Source: Nematostella vectensis
Taxonomy: Eukaryota; Cnidaria; Anthozoa; Actiniaria; Edwardsiidae
Direction of reading: 5' to 3'
Assembly: GCF_932526225.1 (NCBI RefSeq)
Contig: NC_064042.1
Coordinates: forward strand, 14,893,040-14,953,039
Length of the DNA: 60,000 nt
A model generated the notes under the pieces. The model was not told the DNA's origin. It searched no databases and was given only the letters and a program-made list of their open reading frames with translations. Positions 12,101 through 22,100 of the stretch are shown piece after piece. How positions within the stretch are numbered: the first letter of the stretch is position 1; each line of letters opens with the position of its first letter. The position numbers and the translations under genes are program-made.

Positions 12101-14792
12101 TTTTATTGTCTTTTTACCACTCATGTATTTCAAACCCTGTCCACTGCTATTAATATAAATCTTGAACATGATGATTGGTGGGAATTCGATGCCTCCAAAT
12201 CTGAAACATAAAAACAACCATGACAATTACTTGATTAACTAGGAAACCATAGATAGCCTTTCTGTTTTTCCTTCTAAATAACAGTGTGACAATGGAGTGT
12301 CTGTATGATTGTTGATTGTTTACTTATTGGCCATCCTTTGGTGTGTTAAACTATATTTACTTAAGAAATTAAGCAAAGGGTTGAAATTTTAATTGAATTC
12401 GAGTTGAGCATTATTAGCCCTTGTCAGAGCCAGAAAAATGTTCAGAAAAATTAGGCTCTGACAAGATGATAATATGTGGAATGTATACATAACAACTGTG
12501 TTTCAGAGAGGCATTCAAAGGCCTGGTTAAATATATTTGTCTAAATATTGGTAGGTTGAGCTACCAACAAAACACAGCTATCATTTGGCTTTCACAACAC
12601 ATCCAAAATTATTTCAAAGAACTCAAAACATTTTTACGAAATATTTGTGCTGAACATACATGTTTTTCCATTTAGTCAGAGCTAGAAATGTCCATGGCAT
12701 CTTGTTCTTTTTTGTATTCACATGTTTTTGCACTTAGCCACTCGGTAAAACATTCTTGCACAAGAATTTGATTTGAATATTCTACAAACATACTTGAAGG
12801 TTTATCCAGGCCTTAACCCATTGACTCCTGGCTTTTTTGGAGCTGAATTTACAAAAAACAGACTGAAAACAGATACCTCCCCCCCTATTCTGAGTTTTAT
12901 ACAGCCCGTCAAAGTCAAACACAGCTGCACCTAGTCAGCGGTATCCAAGCTTTCCAACAGTGCTTTGCGGTCCCCACTTTTAATCCCTCGTCGATGTGCT
13001 GAAGCCAGCACAAGTTGATGGTTGCTTGTATTTTTCATCAAAAATACAGCTATGAGCATATTAGGGGAGTGTCTCAGGACATCATGAAGTCTTTTGGGGC
13101 ATAATTGAGTGCTTTGCTTATGGATATTTGCAAGCAAAGGTGGATTCATGATGATTTTTTCTTGTTTGGCTTTGCCTGGATGAGAAAATAATTTTCTAAT
13201 GAATCACCACAGCTCTCCTAAATGCTGTCTTTTCTGAAACCAAATTGATTCCAAAATTGTTTACACTGCTATTCTGGGTCTGTATGGCCTGGAATTGATT
13301 CGTTTGGCTTCGGGGTGAAAAGACTTATAAAAAACCATCTGACTTTGGGGAGAGGAGTGTTGACTGGCCCTCCCCTCGTGAATTTTCCCCTGTATCTCCC
13401 AGAATGCTTTGCAATACGTAAACATATTTTCGTGGTTGTACAATCCTTCAAGGAATGGGCATTGTGTTTTGAGGCCAAGGAAATGTACCTGGAGGATCAG
13501 AATAAAGGTATCTATTTGTGTCTTGAGCTGTGTTTGCTGATCTCTCTCCCTTGTGTGGTATTTTGAGCGTTTTATTGAGAGGGGTGATTCTGCTTTTCTC
13601 TCCTTGTTCGATTTGAGATTTGTCAAAGAACCTGTGCTATTATTTGGCTTAAGAGTAGATGCCAACACCTTGGTTGGATGCATATCTGCAAGACCATTTA
13701 TCCCTCAGACTGATGCCTGAGTATCTTCATCTTGTTGTGTTTATTTTGAATTTATGAATTTTTTGGGTTGTGGGTACTTCCCAAAGCCGGTACAGGCCGG
13801 TTCAGGGGTCAATGTGTTAACAAACAACTTTGAACAACCTACACCTACTAGTCTATTGAGGGCTTGTCAGTAGTCTTATATCCGCTATGTTCACCTGAAT
13901 CTGACTCTAGCATTGACTGCAGGGTCCCTGAGAAGATCTGCCTCAAGTGGAGACACCTTACGGAGGACTTCAAAGGTAAGAGAGTGCTCCTGATAAAAGA
14001 CAGACATAAATAATATTAGAAAGTAAAAGCAAGACTACATTTACAATCTACCAAACACTTTAAATCCAACATTCAATTTCCATATGTCCTTTGTAAAATT
14101 CCAAATCTACTGAGGGAAGGGAAAAAAAGCTTTGTACTGTACACTATTTTGTGCTTACAAGTATAACAGTGTGAAATCATCCAAACATACCCCCTGTCGT
14201 AATCAATGCTAATAGTAATGACATATCTCCCTATCTTATCTCCATAATATTCAAACATCATAGGTTAAAGAATAAGGAGTTGTCAACAGAATAATATGTA
14301 CTGTTACTACCATATCAAAACATTCGTGGTACCCTGGATAGTATGTCCATGCCATCTAGTTAAAAATTAGTATATTCTAGAAAGCATAAGAGCATCTACG
14401 TAAAACATGACTCACAGCGGCACAAATTGCATATTTGAGGAGCTTGAACATCTGTTTATCCCTGTAGGAGCACCAGTTTCTCTCGATTCTTTGCACTGCC
14501 TCCATCCTTGTCGGACCATGTCTACTACAGACATGAAGGGGAAATTTTATCAAAATGCGACACATTTCGACTGTACAAAGGGATCAAACTCTTTCAATAA
14601 CTAAAGCTAAAAATATTGTTATTGCATTGTTATTGAATTTAAATCTTCTCTTACACAAACATTGGTAAGTTCGCTTTTTTTGTAAACAAGCCACAAACAC
14701 GACTAATTATTATACAAACACGAATTGGTTATGAGAATGCACTGCATAAAATACCTTTTATTTGGTGGTGTTTCATCCATATTCTGACCCAT
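9132..14792 (-). CDS. CXorf58/C11orf65-like protein, complete eight-exon gene
   Basis: Coding exons, 5' to 3' on the minus strand: 14755-14792, 14416-14524, 13895-13989, 11957-12200, 10960-11035, 10200-10359, 9751-9859 and 9132-9275. All borders are GT-AG and all phases join, giving 324 residues, close to the length of vertebrate CXorf58. The start is the ATG at 14792, the stop a TGA at 9132. Residues about 20-45 form an IQ-like helix (AVQRIERNW, then FKLLKYAI). The family core follows: KVSPLEADLLRDP, VRFRFGGIEFPP, KITDEIDVTTMKDYM, then YLSHLDEAPPDAGGKSNLWR and IPRKNIVHDI. The C-terminal part is basic (RRSRKAKQRVEKMRRLYG) and ends acidic (DEEDWEQEGDK). Molecular function is unknown; the family is usually linked to ciliated or testis tissue. 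The intron before YLSHLD carries a splice-junction minisatellite, and a TTAA-flanked element sits in intron 3. Confidence 0.9.
11036..11602 (-). repeat. Minisatellite built from a 3' splice junction, 67-68-bp unit, eight extra copies
   Basis: The unit contains, on the minus strand, CATATCTTTTAG followed by TATCTAAGCCACCTGGA, which is the acceptor and first 17 bases of the exon at 10960-11035 (Y L S H L D). Eight further copies lie directly upstream of that exon in its own intron, starting on the plus strand near 11091, 11159, 11227, 11295, 11362, 11430, 11499 and 11567. Entering at any upstream copy gives YLSHLDP and soon a stop (CTGTTGTGA). The last copy has lost the TTTTAG tract. Confidence 0.92.
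12813..13820. mobile_element. TTAA-flanked inverted-repeat element in intron 3 of the CXorf58-like gene
   Basis: The left end reads TTAACCCATTGACTCCTGG and the right end, on the other strand, TTAACACATTGACCCCTGA, an imperfect inverted repeat. The left 150 bases recur at 50352-50520 (a tract with AACAGACTGAAAACAGA and CTCCCCCC), so this is a dispersed family. The interior has a minus-strand open frame at 13261-13683 of 140 codons that I do not recognise. It is a non-autonomous or decayed DNA transposon; TTAA ends suggest a TTAA target, as in piggyBac or Kolobok, but the superfamily is uncertain. Confidence 0.6.
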
Positions 14793-15020
14793 GGTTATAG
14801 TTCAATACTTGTTATACGTCTTAAGAGCTCGCTCCCCTCTAAACAACATTAGAAACGCTAAATTCATAAAGAATCGAAGGAAAGGTTCGTCCTCACATCT
14901 TGTGCTTCTATGAAGTGACGGCCATTGATATCCCAGAATGCAACTCGATCTATGTTAGCAACGGATACATGGAACACGACTGTTGCTATGCGAACATTTA
15001 CTAGCGTGAACATTCGGGCT
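14793..15020 (-). promoter_or_regulatory. Probable promoter of the CXorf58-like gene with RFX-like half sites
   Basis: Upstream of the ATG at 14792 lie GTTAGCAAC (near 14955) and GTTGCTATGCGAAC (near 14990), which resemble X-box half sites bound by RFX factors, regulators of many ciliary genes. No TATA box is evident. Motif matches this short occur by chance, so the link is suggestive only. Confidence 0.35.
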
Positions 15021-15295
15021 AAAGAAGGAAAAGTAGGGCTCAATAAAATTTGCCCATTTATTTTAAGAGCCCCAGCTTAAAGAGGTAAAAAAATTCGGGG
15101 CCTCTAATCTCCTACTCCTCCTCATCATTAAAAAAATATCTTCATCTACTGTTTTGTTGCTGATCAGCTAATTTACACTCAAAGGAAAGGGAGAAATGGT
15201 ATCACTTGCATGATGAAGAGAAGTCGGGGGCTCATAAGTAGGGGCAGTGAACTTCTTCAGTCATCTGTATTATGAGTTCCTGGAGAAGGAGATTA

Positions 15296-15470
15296 ATCGA
15301 ATAAATTAACAGAGCAGAGGCGGATCTAACTTTTCGCAAAAGGGGGGTTTGGCTCAGTGAAAGGGGGTAATTTTTTTGTAACATATGGCTTTCTGGCAGC
15401 CCAAAAGGGGGGATTAAACCAGAGGGGGTTCGGAAGCGCTCCCCGGAGCGCTGTGTCACTCCGACTGCTG
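15296..15470. repeat. G-run-rich dispersed-type repeat with a hairpin
   Basis: The stretch has GGCGGATCTAAC, several AAAGGGGGG runs and ends in an 8-bp-stem palindrome (AGCGCTCC/GGAGCGCT, 15435-15452). Its composition is like short non-autonomous elements; no second copy was recognised in the window. Confidence 0.35.
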
Positions 15471-15518
15471 GGAGCTGCGAAGGAGACTACTGTGTAGAGA
15501 GATAAGGCGTTCTCCCAG

Positions 15519-15645
15519 AACCCTGTGGCCTCTTGGCCGAGCAGAGTCTGGGACTGCTGTTGGTCAGCCCACGTGCACCAGGTCTAGTGTCTGTCACAAA
15601 CATCGCTGTCGTCGTGAGGCAAGACCAGAGAGCAGGAGTTACCAA
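15519..15645 (+). CDS. Possible single exon, unrecognised
   Basis: An open segment runs from CCCAG at 15514-15518 to a strong donor (AA followed by GTAAGTT at 15646). It encodes 41 codons including LGLLLVSPRAPGLVSVTN and VVVRQDQRAGVTK, a non-repetitive, protein-like composition, ending in phase 2. I find no partner exon on either side and do not recognise the protein. It could be an orphan exon of a decayed gene or a chance open frame. Confidence 0.3.
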
Positions 15646-16841
15646 GTAAGTTGGCTTATTTCTCGCTATATTCTTTTCCTAAGCCTCCATAATTTGAGGT
15701 TTGCATTGAAGTGTGTATTTTACAACTTTGTCTCTCATATTTACCCTTAAAGTTTACTTTCTATGGTTTTATTTATTGAAAAGTTCGATAGTATTTTGTT
15801 TCGCTTCGACCTCGCTCGAGGCTTTCACACTTTGACCTAACTGATTTTGGAAATCAAAAAACCAATAACGCATTGGTTTCCAGCCATTAAATAGTCACTT
15901 CTGGGCCTTGATATGTATTTTGTTTTGCTTTTTTGTCGTGGTTCCGTGTGCGGCTTTGGTTCGTAGCGCAGTTTTCCAGACATTTTGTCGTGTGAACGCG
16001 CAGAGGCGTAGGACTTTCAAAACAGACGAATGAATTCGGTGAATGAATGGGACTGCATTTGTAGTTTCAGTATGTGATGATATATGTTTTGATATTTCTC
16101 ATTCTTTTCTCGTTAACTAGACGAAATGCATCAGCTCGGATTCGAATCTGATATTTGGGAGCGCTGAAGTGAAGGCGAGGCAGCATCGGTTTATGTTCGA
16201 CCTATCGTTCTTGTTTCAGATCTCTTACCCTGTCCCATGCTCTCTACTCCATTTACCTTGGTTTATATAAAACGCATACCATTTATACATAATTTACTTT
16301 TTGTGGACGTGCTGCTTTACACACATTTTACCGTAGTATGGAATATTATTGTTAAGCCTTAAACTACTGTGGTTTATCTTATATTGCTGAAACTCCTTCT
16401 CTTAGTTGAAACTTCTACTCTAAGTTATAGTATTTGCTTCAGTAGACCCTTTGTCCTGTTATCAGCTGCACAAAAGATCCGCCATGCGCTTATCTTGTAC
16501 GCAGTGGCTAAATAAGGGGTAGCCGCTCAAGGTCTTTTGTGAGCTAAATGAGCGGTAGCTTTTATTATTTTTGAATAACGCGAGAAAATGCTACCTAGAC
16601 GAACAAATGACCTTCTATCTCTATTTAGATAGAGGAAACATTTATCGATGTATTGATGTCTTTGAAATAAAAAGAATTCCCCTTGCCTGTGTACAATAGG
16701 ACAACGCTACTTTGGATGGCACTTTAAAAATGTGTTATGCATATTTGAGTACAGCATTCCCATAGAAAGAAGTTTCGCTTTACACGCTCTTGCTCAAGGT
16801 CTTGAAAATGACCCATAGTTTGTTATTCTCTTAAAAATTAT
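15646..16841. other. Non-coding stretch with part of a degenerate local repeat
   Basis: No exon or RNA gene was recognised. The region 16480-16830 and the region 18600-18930, on the other side of the transposon, share modules of the type GCTCAAGGTCTTG, then AATACTAAATGAG, then a variable tail. This suggests a degenerate local repeat of about 200 bp into which the transposon at 16842 was inserted. Confidence 0.45.
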
Positions 16842-18521
16842 TTAAGGTGGTATTATACAAAAAAATATATATTTCAATAAAAAAGCACAACCACAAATAC
16901 TTTATTGCATGTTATAGAGACAACAACACTGACAAAAAATTGTGATATTGGGTCAAATATTTTCATAGTTAATAATAAACTCGACCTGAAGGAGAAAAAA
17001 AGAGGTGGTTATTGTAGGCCAGATAACAGATTAACTTCTAGTAACAGATGTACACAACTTGTTTTAAACTACTTCTAAATAGTTTATTGAGGACTTTTTG
17101 GTTATAATTAAAAAAATATTAAAAAATAGGATCTACAATAATAAAAAAATATTTTTTAAAGGTTTCTTTTTGGTTTAACTCTTAGACTGTGAAATATAGT
17201 TGTTAATTCCATTGCATATGGTTAAAAACCAAGAAAGATATCATGTCTACAATATCTAGAAAGCTGTCATTTCGGAAAATTTAGAAAATCAGCTGTAAAG
17301 TACAAAGTCACTATAAAAAGATTATTATTTCTAAGATTTATTAATATTGTGATAAGTATCTTTGATATTATTGCAGATTTAGTGTTTTTAAATGTATTTT
17401 CAGTTCGAAAAGACCCAGCTTCATGGGTTAGTCCCTCTTTATCATGTGCCTTGTCTCCTTTTTGCTTTCGCCTTGCTCTCAAGATTTTCCTTTTTTTTTT
17501 TTTTGCATCAGCTTTGTATTCTCCCATCTGAACTCTCAATTTGTCAGCAGAATTCAGCTCTTCTAGACAAAATACACCAGGATTTATTCCCATGGTTGTC
17601 ATCACATTGTCATCTTATATAAAAATGAGCAAATAGCATCATTTACTCCAACATGTAGGACATTTGAACCAACAAACACTCCAATCATGCCATTCAAGGA
17701 CAAATTTGGGTTTTGCCATCAAGGCATCTTTCAAGCAATGCATCATCACTGAGCCTATTGTAAATAGGTTTAAGCTCAGCAATGATTAAAAGAGGCAAAC
17801 CTGGGCCTGGCTTGAACAGCTTTGTTTTGTTTGCAATGTCCTTATTATGGCGGCACCAGCTATCAGGACCCTCGGGACAATGCATATGCAAGTTTCTTTC
17901 CTTTGATGATGCACAGTGCATAAGACTTGCATGAATGGCAGTTTTCATTCCCTCTAAATTTCCCATGTTACTCCTAATAGCAATTCCATAGTAATTTTGT
18001 AGTTTATCCACGGGAATTAGGATACTTTGTCAGCGATTTCTCAATAAAATAACCAAAAATGCATTCCCAATTCGCTGAGTATTGTATTCAGCGAATAAAA
18101 TATATCTAACCCTTGTGCGAAATGTCTCCTCCTCCTGAAATGATTGATAAAACGACTAAATTGTAGTGGGAACATTTGTTGTATAAAATGGCGAATGACC
18201 TTGAATCTGAGATGTTTTATGTCAGCGGCTAACAATAATAGTGTAGCAAACGATATTTCTCAAGGAAGGAGTGGCTAGGGTAAAATGGCGTCCTTTTATA
18301 GTAGCTTTTCAAACCATAAACAACCGTTGCTATGGCGTTGCTATGGAGGAAAATGCACACCAGTATTACAATTTAGCAGATTGGGGGGATAAACCGGCTT
18401 TTTCTATAATAAATCGTTGGAATTATGATTGAGAAGTAAATAAAGATTACAATTATTGATGTTTCGAATTTTGACACTTTGCTTCAAAATTTTCATATTT
18501 TTTTGTATAATACCACCTTAA
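16842..18521. mobile_element. DNA transposon with TTAA-GGTGGTATTATAC termini
   Basis: Perfect inverted termini of about 27 bp (TTAAGGTGGTATTATAC followed by an A-run; 16842-16868 and 18495-18521) flank a 1.7 kb AT-rich interior with minus-strand transposase remains. TTAA at both outer ends may be the duplicated target. The same terminal motif, TTAAGGTGGTAT, begins the larger element at 33361 and a remnant at 50129. TTAA targeting is known for piggyBac and Kolobok elements; I cannot assign the superfamily from the ends alone. Confidence 0.8.
17400..18011 (-). pseudogene. Decayed Mutator-like transposase (PF20700-type domain)
   Basis: The segment 18011-17694 reads DKLQNYYGIAIRSN, then AIHASLMHCASS, then HCPEGPDSWCR and KPGPGLPLL, ending at CLDGKTQ. 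I associate this pattern with the cnidarian Mutator-like transposase domain. After a stop, frame and length losses follow (SLNGMI, then VFVGSNVLHVGVNDAICSF). The basic C-terminal tail lies at 17605-17400 (KKKKRKILRARRKQKGDKAH, then EGLTHEAGSF). The N-terminal half is missing. Stops and deletions make it non-functional. It fills the transposon interior, antisense to the plus strand. Confidence 0.65.
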
Positions 18522-20269
18522 GCAAATAGCACCTTACAAATAAGCAAATTTTTTTCCTTGTTTATAAACAAGAAGGGATTGTTTTTGATTTGGTTTTATT
18601 ACTCCGATGCTTTCCGTTTTGTGTCGAGTCTATTTCGAGCATTTTGTCACTCTACGAACTTGAGAAGTCTTGCATCTTGTGGGCCCCATCCTCCTGCTCA
18701 AGGTCTTGGAAATACTAAATGAGCTGTAAATTTTTCTTCTCTTTAATAACCCAAAAAATAAAAAGTTAGCAAATAAACACAATTCAAGCTTTGCTGTGAA
18801 ACAAGAGACATTTGGCATTTCTGTTATTGCGTTGCTTTCCGCTATGTGTATAAGATTGGGCATTTTTTCACACCCCCAAACTCCCGCTCAAGGTTTGGAA
18901 AATACTAAATGAGTGGTAACCCAAGGAAATAATATGTTAGCAAATAAAGATAATTATAGTTTATAATTATTATTGTCCAACATGTTAAATATTAATAGCA
19001 TTAATGCAATGAGCCTCATTTCTTAACAATCTAATAGTGCTTCATAACTCTTTGTATGGATGTAGAAAATAAAAGTAATGAAGTTATATTGTACTTTACA
19101 ATGAATTAAAATCCGTGGTTGAAAGATTGATTATAGTATGTATAAAAGATAGAAAATTTAAAAAACGCACTAAGTATATAGAAGTTGAAAATTATTAGAA
19201 TGATTGTATTATTGCTTGATGTAGAAATTATAATATAGGTATAAATACTAAACACTGAGCAATATAATACAGACTTCTTGAACATGATTGTTAAACAATA
19301 TATTCAATAATCATGCCTTTGCCATTGAAAAGAGCAGGAAGCCAAGTTAGCCAAGTTGAGCCTTTGATCTGATGTCAAGGCTTGAAGAATGTACCAGCGC
19401 TTTCTGTGAAAACATAATCAACAATGTTTTTGTGTGCGACATAAAGCCAGAGCATGACTCTCAGCAAGTGTGAGAATCATGTTTCGGCCTATCAGTGACA
19501 GTTTGAGTTTGTCAATTCTTCTGGCTGAATGGAATTGGCAGTGTTGTTGTGAAAATTCTCAAGGAATATGGCTGAAGAATGTGGAAAATTGCTGAGAAGG
19601 ATTGTTGAATATGGTCTCCTATTTGAGCTCCCATCTAGAGTATTTATTGGAAGACCAAGTTACCTATTGTTTGGACGTTTGCCTTTTTTCTGAACTTTCG
19701 CAGTCTTTGGTTGTTGTTGAAGTTTGTCGAAGGAGTGATAATTTTCCTTGCGCTTACTTTCTGTTCCGGAATTGGCGAGAGAATGCAAAAGCTTAGCAAT
19801 TCTTGATTAACAAGGCTGATCACGGATGATAAGTCAGTCCACAGAGGACTCCAAATCATCAGTTTGAAGACATAGGATGAAGAAGTGCAAGATTTTCATT
19901 AAAAAAAATTCACATCACCTGGCTTCAATTCCGATCAGACCCCTCAGCCTTACAATGATATCTGTTTTCTCAACTGGCAACTTATTTAAATTTTTCTAAA
20001 AAAGCATTGGTGAAGGTGTAAATCTTATGATAAAGCAGGGCACTGTTTTTCCCGACAAATATGTTTTCTTAACTTCCATTGCTTTCTCTTTTGGCTCCTT
20101 AGAGCTTTGAATCTAAAAGGAATGATGACCCGTTTTTGATGTAGTGGCTTTATCCTCGACGTTATTGATGATAGTAAATTGCAGCCATCCAATATCCAAG
20201 GCGTAATAAATGTAATTATAGCTCATAAAAACGAGAGTGGAAAGGAACATGTCTCGAGTTTCAGTTACC
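18522..20269. other. Non-coding stretch, AT-rich
   Basis: Apart from the local repeat modules at 18600-18930, I see nothing that can be supported as a gene. Short open frames lack splice context or protein resemblance. A brief direct repeat, AGCCAAGTT, occurs near 19340. Confidence 0.45.
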
Positions 20270-21200
20270 TCTCGAGTTGTTTGTAGTTGCTCTGTTGCCT
20301 AAGCTCTGTCTGGGCTACCCTTACCCAGCTCAACTCTGCCTCGTGAATTTCTTGTGCCTCTAACAACCGTAGCACACGCTCCCCCCGTTTTGCTCTGAGA
20401 TTGCTCACAATTTTGATTCTAGAAATATGTAGGCAAATGTGATTTGGGATGATGGAAACTGTCATGAACATCTGTGAACTGAACTGCACTTCTGGCTGCT
20501 CCGCCTCGGCCTCAATTGTAATTGCAATTGCCGAATGCTTCTTTCCTTTGTTGAACAAAGGTGTTCATACAACATGTGTTTGGGCCAAATGAAGACCTTC
20601 CATCTTAGGCATGAATAACACCTGGTAAAAAAAAGTAACTCAATGTTCACCAATCACAAAAGATAAACAATTCAATAACCTGTTTAGCTCAATATAGCGA
20701 TTGATGTCTATCACCCTCGCCATACTTGGCTCTTCACTCACCTCAACGCTCAAGGCGGTCGCGGTCTTCTCTTCTACTAGACTCTCAGGGGTCTGTGCTT
20801 CCCCTACAAGGGAGGGTGGTCACTCACTCTCTAGTTGCGACAGCCATTTCGGCCCATTCCACCAGAGTTCTGACTCTTTAAAACTCGATGCAATTGCCCC
20901 CCCTGGACCCTATGTCTGCCAGGTTTACCTCTCCAGGGCAGTGTCTCTAGACAGCCTGCCCCGTGATATTCGGAATCTGGTTGACCCGATGCCTCACAAA
21001 CTGCTTCCACTCACCTTGGTTTTGTATCCAGTAATGCCGTTATGCTGTCCGACCAATACGTTACACCCCTTTTTTCCATTTGCGCGCCCAGCGCATTTTT
21101 TACTGTCTCTACCAAATGCGCTAATATCAGCGGGGACATCAATTCTAGTCCTTAAGCCTCAAGCTTATCATTTTGCTATCACGTTATTGGAAAATAAAAG
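20270..21200 (-). pseudogene. Decayed BEL/Pao LTR-retrotransposon pol fragment
   Basis: Read on the minus strand in drifting frames, the segment shows the RNase H end of BEL/Pao pol (LVETVKNALG, then YWSDSITAL with the catalytic-type Asp, then GEWKQFVRHRVNQI). Next come PGEVNLADIGSRG and ESELWWNGPKWLSQLESE, then VIDINRY at about 20700, and AELSWVRVAQTEL at about 20300. This order is the standard RNase H to pre-integrase linker order of Pao elements. Several stops and frameshifts, no LTRs recognised and no protease, RT or integrase core make it a dead fragment. The plus-strand open frame of 175 codons at 20701-21228 is its shadow. Confidence 0.7.
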
Positions 21201-21782
21201 GTCTTCAGGGAATTCTTCCACACCATAAGATAATGTTTTTCTATATCCTCTAGAACGCGTCGCAGGCACAGCTACATGAGCTAACTAAATCTGTCTTGGC
21301 GGAAAAACCTGAAAAACGCGCAATTCCAGATAGAGACAGATGACATAATTTCTTACAATTGCTATAGGTTCCTTGTATTACGGACTGATTTTCAAAACAC
21401 CAATAATGTGAGGCCAAATTGCGCATAACCAGATTTTGTCTTTTTAAGATAATTTTTCCTTGATCATCATTGCCCTGTGTATCAGTTCAGGGACGAAAAG
21501 CTCAAATTTCAATGACACATTACAAAAAGTCGCATCAATTTAAAAAAAGTCGCACTTGATATTTTGTTTGCTATAAGTTACTAAGTACTCAGAGAAATTC
21601 TCCGCCTCTAGGGTGGCAGGTAGTTGGAGCTGTGCCTGGCTTTCACATGAAGCATCTCGCCGTACCTCCTTTTTGCCCTGTCTAGAAGTGTACACTTTTC
21701 CGTATGAATGTCGCATTTACCGTATAGAAGATGTTTCTCGAGAGAACTGTACCTCTGATACGATTTCTGTCATCCATCTTTG
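21201..21782. other. Short spacer before the duplicated segment
   Basis: No supported gene or RNA. Short open frames exist but have no splice sites or familiar motifs. The first duplicated copy begins at about 21783 with GGCAAGAGAACAAATATTG. Confidence 0.4.
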
Positions 21783-22100
21783 GGGCAAGAGAACAAATAT
21801 TGTGATTCTAACAAAGGTTCGGATGCTGGCACTGCTTCACATCCATATGGTGCAGGTGGATGTCTTGCCTTTCGGATGAGCTAGCTGGGATAGCAGGCCA
21901 CGCACTGCTGGTAAACGAAAATTTTTCAAAACAATGCCGTTGGGATAGATAACAGAATCTAAGAAGATCACTGTTTTTTTTATTAGGAACTATAATTAGA
22001 AACTGTCCTGTTGTCCTTACCAACTGCGTAAGCACATCATTATGCTACCTGCATAAGCAGAGTAATTTGATAACTTTTTTAAATACTGAAGGAACCTTAC

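Noticed and set aside
13261-13683. 140-codon minus-strand frame inside the TTAA element
   Set aside because: Composition is not protein-family-like, no splice or promoter support, and the element looks non-autonomous; mentioned only as part of the element.
16842-18521. piggyBac transposon, on the basis of TTAA ends
   Set aside because: The internal coding remains match a Mutator-like domain, not the piggyBac DDD transposase, so TTAA alone was not taken as proof.
20701-21228. Plus-strand 175-codon open frame
   Set aside because: It is antisense to the BEL/Pao pol remains on the minus strand, which have recognisable motifs; the plus-strand product resembles nothing.
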